This document shows positions 5,713 through 6,754 of a stretch of DNA of 6,754 nt, in pieces. The stretch is taken from contig JAIXXU010000222.1 of the NCBI GenBank assembly GCA_027490595.1, positions 1 through 6,754 of the forward strand. Reading direction: 5' to 3'. Position 1 is the stretch's first letter. The number at the start of each line of letters is the position of its first letter. The DNA is from Pseudomonadota bacterium. GTDB lineage: Bacteria > Bdellovibrionota_B > Oligoflexia > Silvanigrellales > Silvanigrellaceae. Below the pieces are notes generated by a model. The model searched no databases. It saw only the letters and a list, made by a program, of their open reading frames with translations, and was not told the origin of the DNA. The translations under genes were made by a program, and so were the position numbers.

Positions 5713-6693
5713 ATGACTTATAAAAATATTGTTTGCGTAACAAATTTAACACCCCTTTGCATCAATGCCCAAAGAGCAGCAGTCAGACTCGCTGCCGCAT
5801 GGCAGGCCAATCTTAAAGTCCTCACCTGTGGAGATTTACTTTCCACAGGTGAAAACATAAATTCATCTGAAACTTCTTATTTATTTACAGAAGAATCTCA
5901 GCAAGAACTGGAATTGAGATTTAAATTAAAAAACAAACAAAAAGAAGCGATACAGACGTTCGAAAAAATACAAAAAGAACTAGGATTGGATATTTCAGAA
6001 CGGCTATCGTTTGAAACACATTTAGAAAATGAAGTGTCGGCCACTATTGATTTTATTGATACTCACAAAGGTATTTTTGATTTGGTTATCATAGGGAAAC
6101 AAAATGAATCTTGGTGGGAAAGATTGCTTTTTGGTTCCCCCTCTAGCGAAATTTCTCACAGTATTAAAATCACGACACTTTTAATACCTTCCAATGAAAT
6201 TTACAAAAACTGGATTCCAGCCCACATTGCCGTTTGTACGTCGCTTGCGACCAAAAACTCTCCCGCCATGAAATCAGCATACGAATTTGCAAAAATGTTT
6301 GCATCACAAATTACCGCGCTTCACATCGTTGACAAATTTTCCGCAGAAGTAAACGCCAATCCCCTAAATATTTTTCCTGTTGACTATATTCCACCCACGA
6401 CCGATGAAATGCCCGAAGAGATGGAAAATAAATTAACAGAAATTAAAAAAAACCTGAAACAGTGGGCAGAAAATTTACACAAAGGAAATACCCATATCCT
6501 TCCTAAGACACATGTGGAATTTGAAAAAATCGGTGATGGAGTTATACATTTTCTAAAAACTTTTCCTGAGCATAATTTGCTTGTGATAAATTCAAGTCAC
6601 TCCAACGCCTTGCAAAGATTCTTCCTCGGTAGCAATATGGATTCCATTGAAGCCGCTTGCTACATACCCCTTTTGGTCGTTTACAAGCCTTAA
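5713..6693 (+). CDS. Tandem universal stress protein (UspA family)
   Basis: This is a soluble protein of 326 residues with two Usp domains in tandem, a form seen in UspE-like proteins. Domain 1 (about 1-160) starts with the strand YKNIVCVTNLT and ends with LVIIGKQ...LLFGSPSSEIS...TTLLIP. It keeps the spacing of the ATP-binding GX2GX9G(S/T) motif, with G128, G141 and S142, but the second glycine is N131. Domain 2 (about 168-326) starts with HIAVCTSLAT and ends with LLVINSS...FFLGSNMDSIE...PLLVVYKP. It keeps only G306 and S307, with N293 and H296 where glycines are expected, so nucleotide binding there is doubtful. The ATG at 5713 has AAGGAGG 7 nt upstream, the strongest ribosome binding site in the window. 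It is divergent from rpsP and followed after 27 bp by another start, so probably the first gene of an operon. Its client and stress signal are unknown. Confidence 0.88.
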   Translation: MTYKNIVCVTNLTPLCINAQRAAVRLAAAWQANLKVLTCGDLLSTGENINSSETSYLFTEESQQELELRFKLKNKQKEAIQTFEKIQKELGLDISERLSFETHLENEVSATIDFIDTHKGIFDLVIIGKQNESWWERLLFGSPSSEISHSIKITTLLIPSNEIYKNWIPAHIAVCTSLATKNSPAMKSAYEFAKMFASQITALHIVDKFSAEVNANPLNIFPVDYIPPTTDEMPEEMENKLTEIKKNLKQWAENLHKGNTHILPKTHVEFEKIGDGVIHFLKTFPEHNLLVINSSHSNALQRFFLGSNMDSIEAACYIPLLVVYKP

Positions 6694-6720
6694 TGCCCAC
6701 AAATACACTCAGGAGAATCT

Positions 6721-6754
6721 ATGTCTATTTTAGTGTCTGCTCACGGTTTTGAAA
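6721..6754 (+). CDS. Start of a gene cut by the right edge
   Basis: An ATG at 6721 is preceded by AGGAG at 6711-6715 with 5 nt spacing. The frame stays open for the remaining 11 codons, reading MSILVSAHGFE. It begins 27 bp after the usp stop with no terminator between, so it is probably in the same operon. Eleven residues are not enough to name a family. Confidence 0.6.
   Translation, partial: MSILVSAHGFE

Overview
This is an AT-rich bacterial chromosomal window with compact genes, Shine-Dalgarno starts and sigma70-like promoters. The organism is Gram-negative: there is a lipobox-bearing lipoprotein, and the UvrC reads more like the delta-proteobacterial/Bdellovibrionota type (SDDFASLREV) than the gamma-proteobacterial type. 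A Bdellovibrionota/Oligoflexia-like host is a low-confidence inference. I see no mobile element, tRNA, rRNA or CRISPR array.

Layout. (1) Positions 1-69 hold the first codons of a possible minus-strand gene reading off the left edge, divergent from uvrC. (2) 225-2087, plus: uvrC, the excision-repair nuclease, with a promoter at 137-164. Both nuclease active sites and the Fe-S cysteines are present, but the C-terminal helix-hairpin-helix domain is missing. (3) 2088-2432 is a non-coding or decayed spacer. (4) 2433-3365, minus: a CorA-type Mg2+/divalent-metal channel. (5) 3366-3798 is a spacer without a credible gene. It ends in a near-consensus promoter followed by two copies of a 9-bp repeat. 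(6) 3799-4179, plus: a small predicted lipoprotein of unknown function. (7) 5491-4187, minus: an rpsP - rpsT - VC0807-family membrane protein cluster, read from a TTGACA promoter at 5629-5601 through a leader of about 100 nt with two perfect hairpins. (8) 5713-6693, plus: a tandem universal-stress protein with a very strong ribosome binding site, followed after 27 bp by the start of another gene that runs off the right edge.

How the genes relate. The cluster on the minus strand links two 30S ribosomal proteins with a membrane protein whose only usable start is a TTG abutting the rpsT stop codon, which suggests translational coupling. The usp gene is divergent from rpsP and probably co-transcribed with the following gene. 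uvrC, corA and the lipoprotein gene look like single-gene units.

No clear new defence or mobile system is visible. The most notable points are the HhH-less UvrC, the TGA-TTG in-frame junction, the unusual rpsP-rpsT pairing with its structured leader, and repeat or palindrome elements at two promoters.
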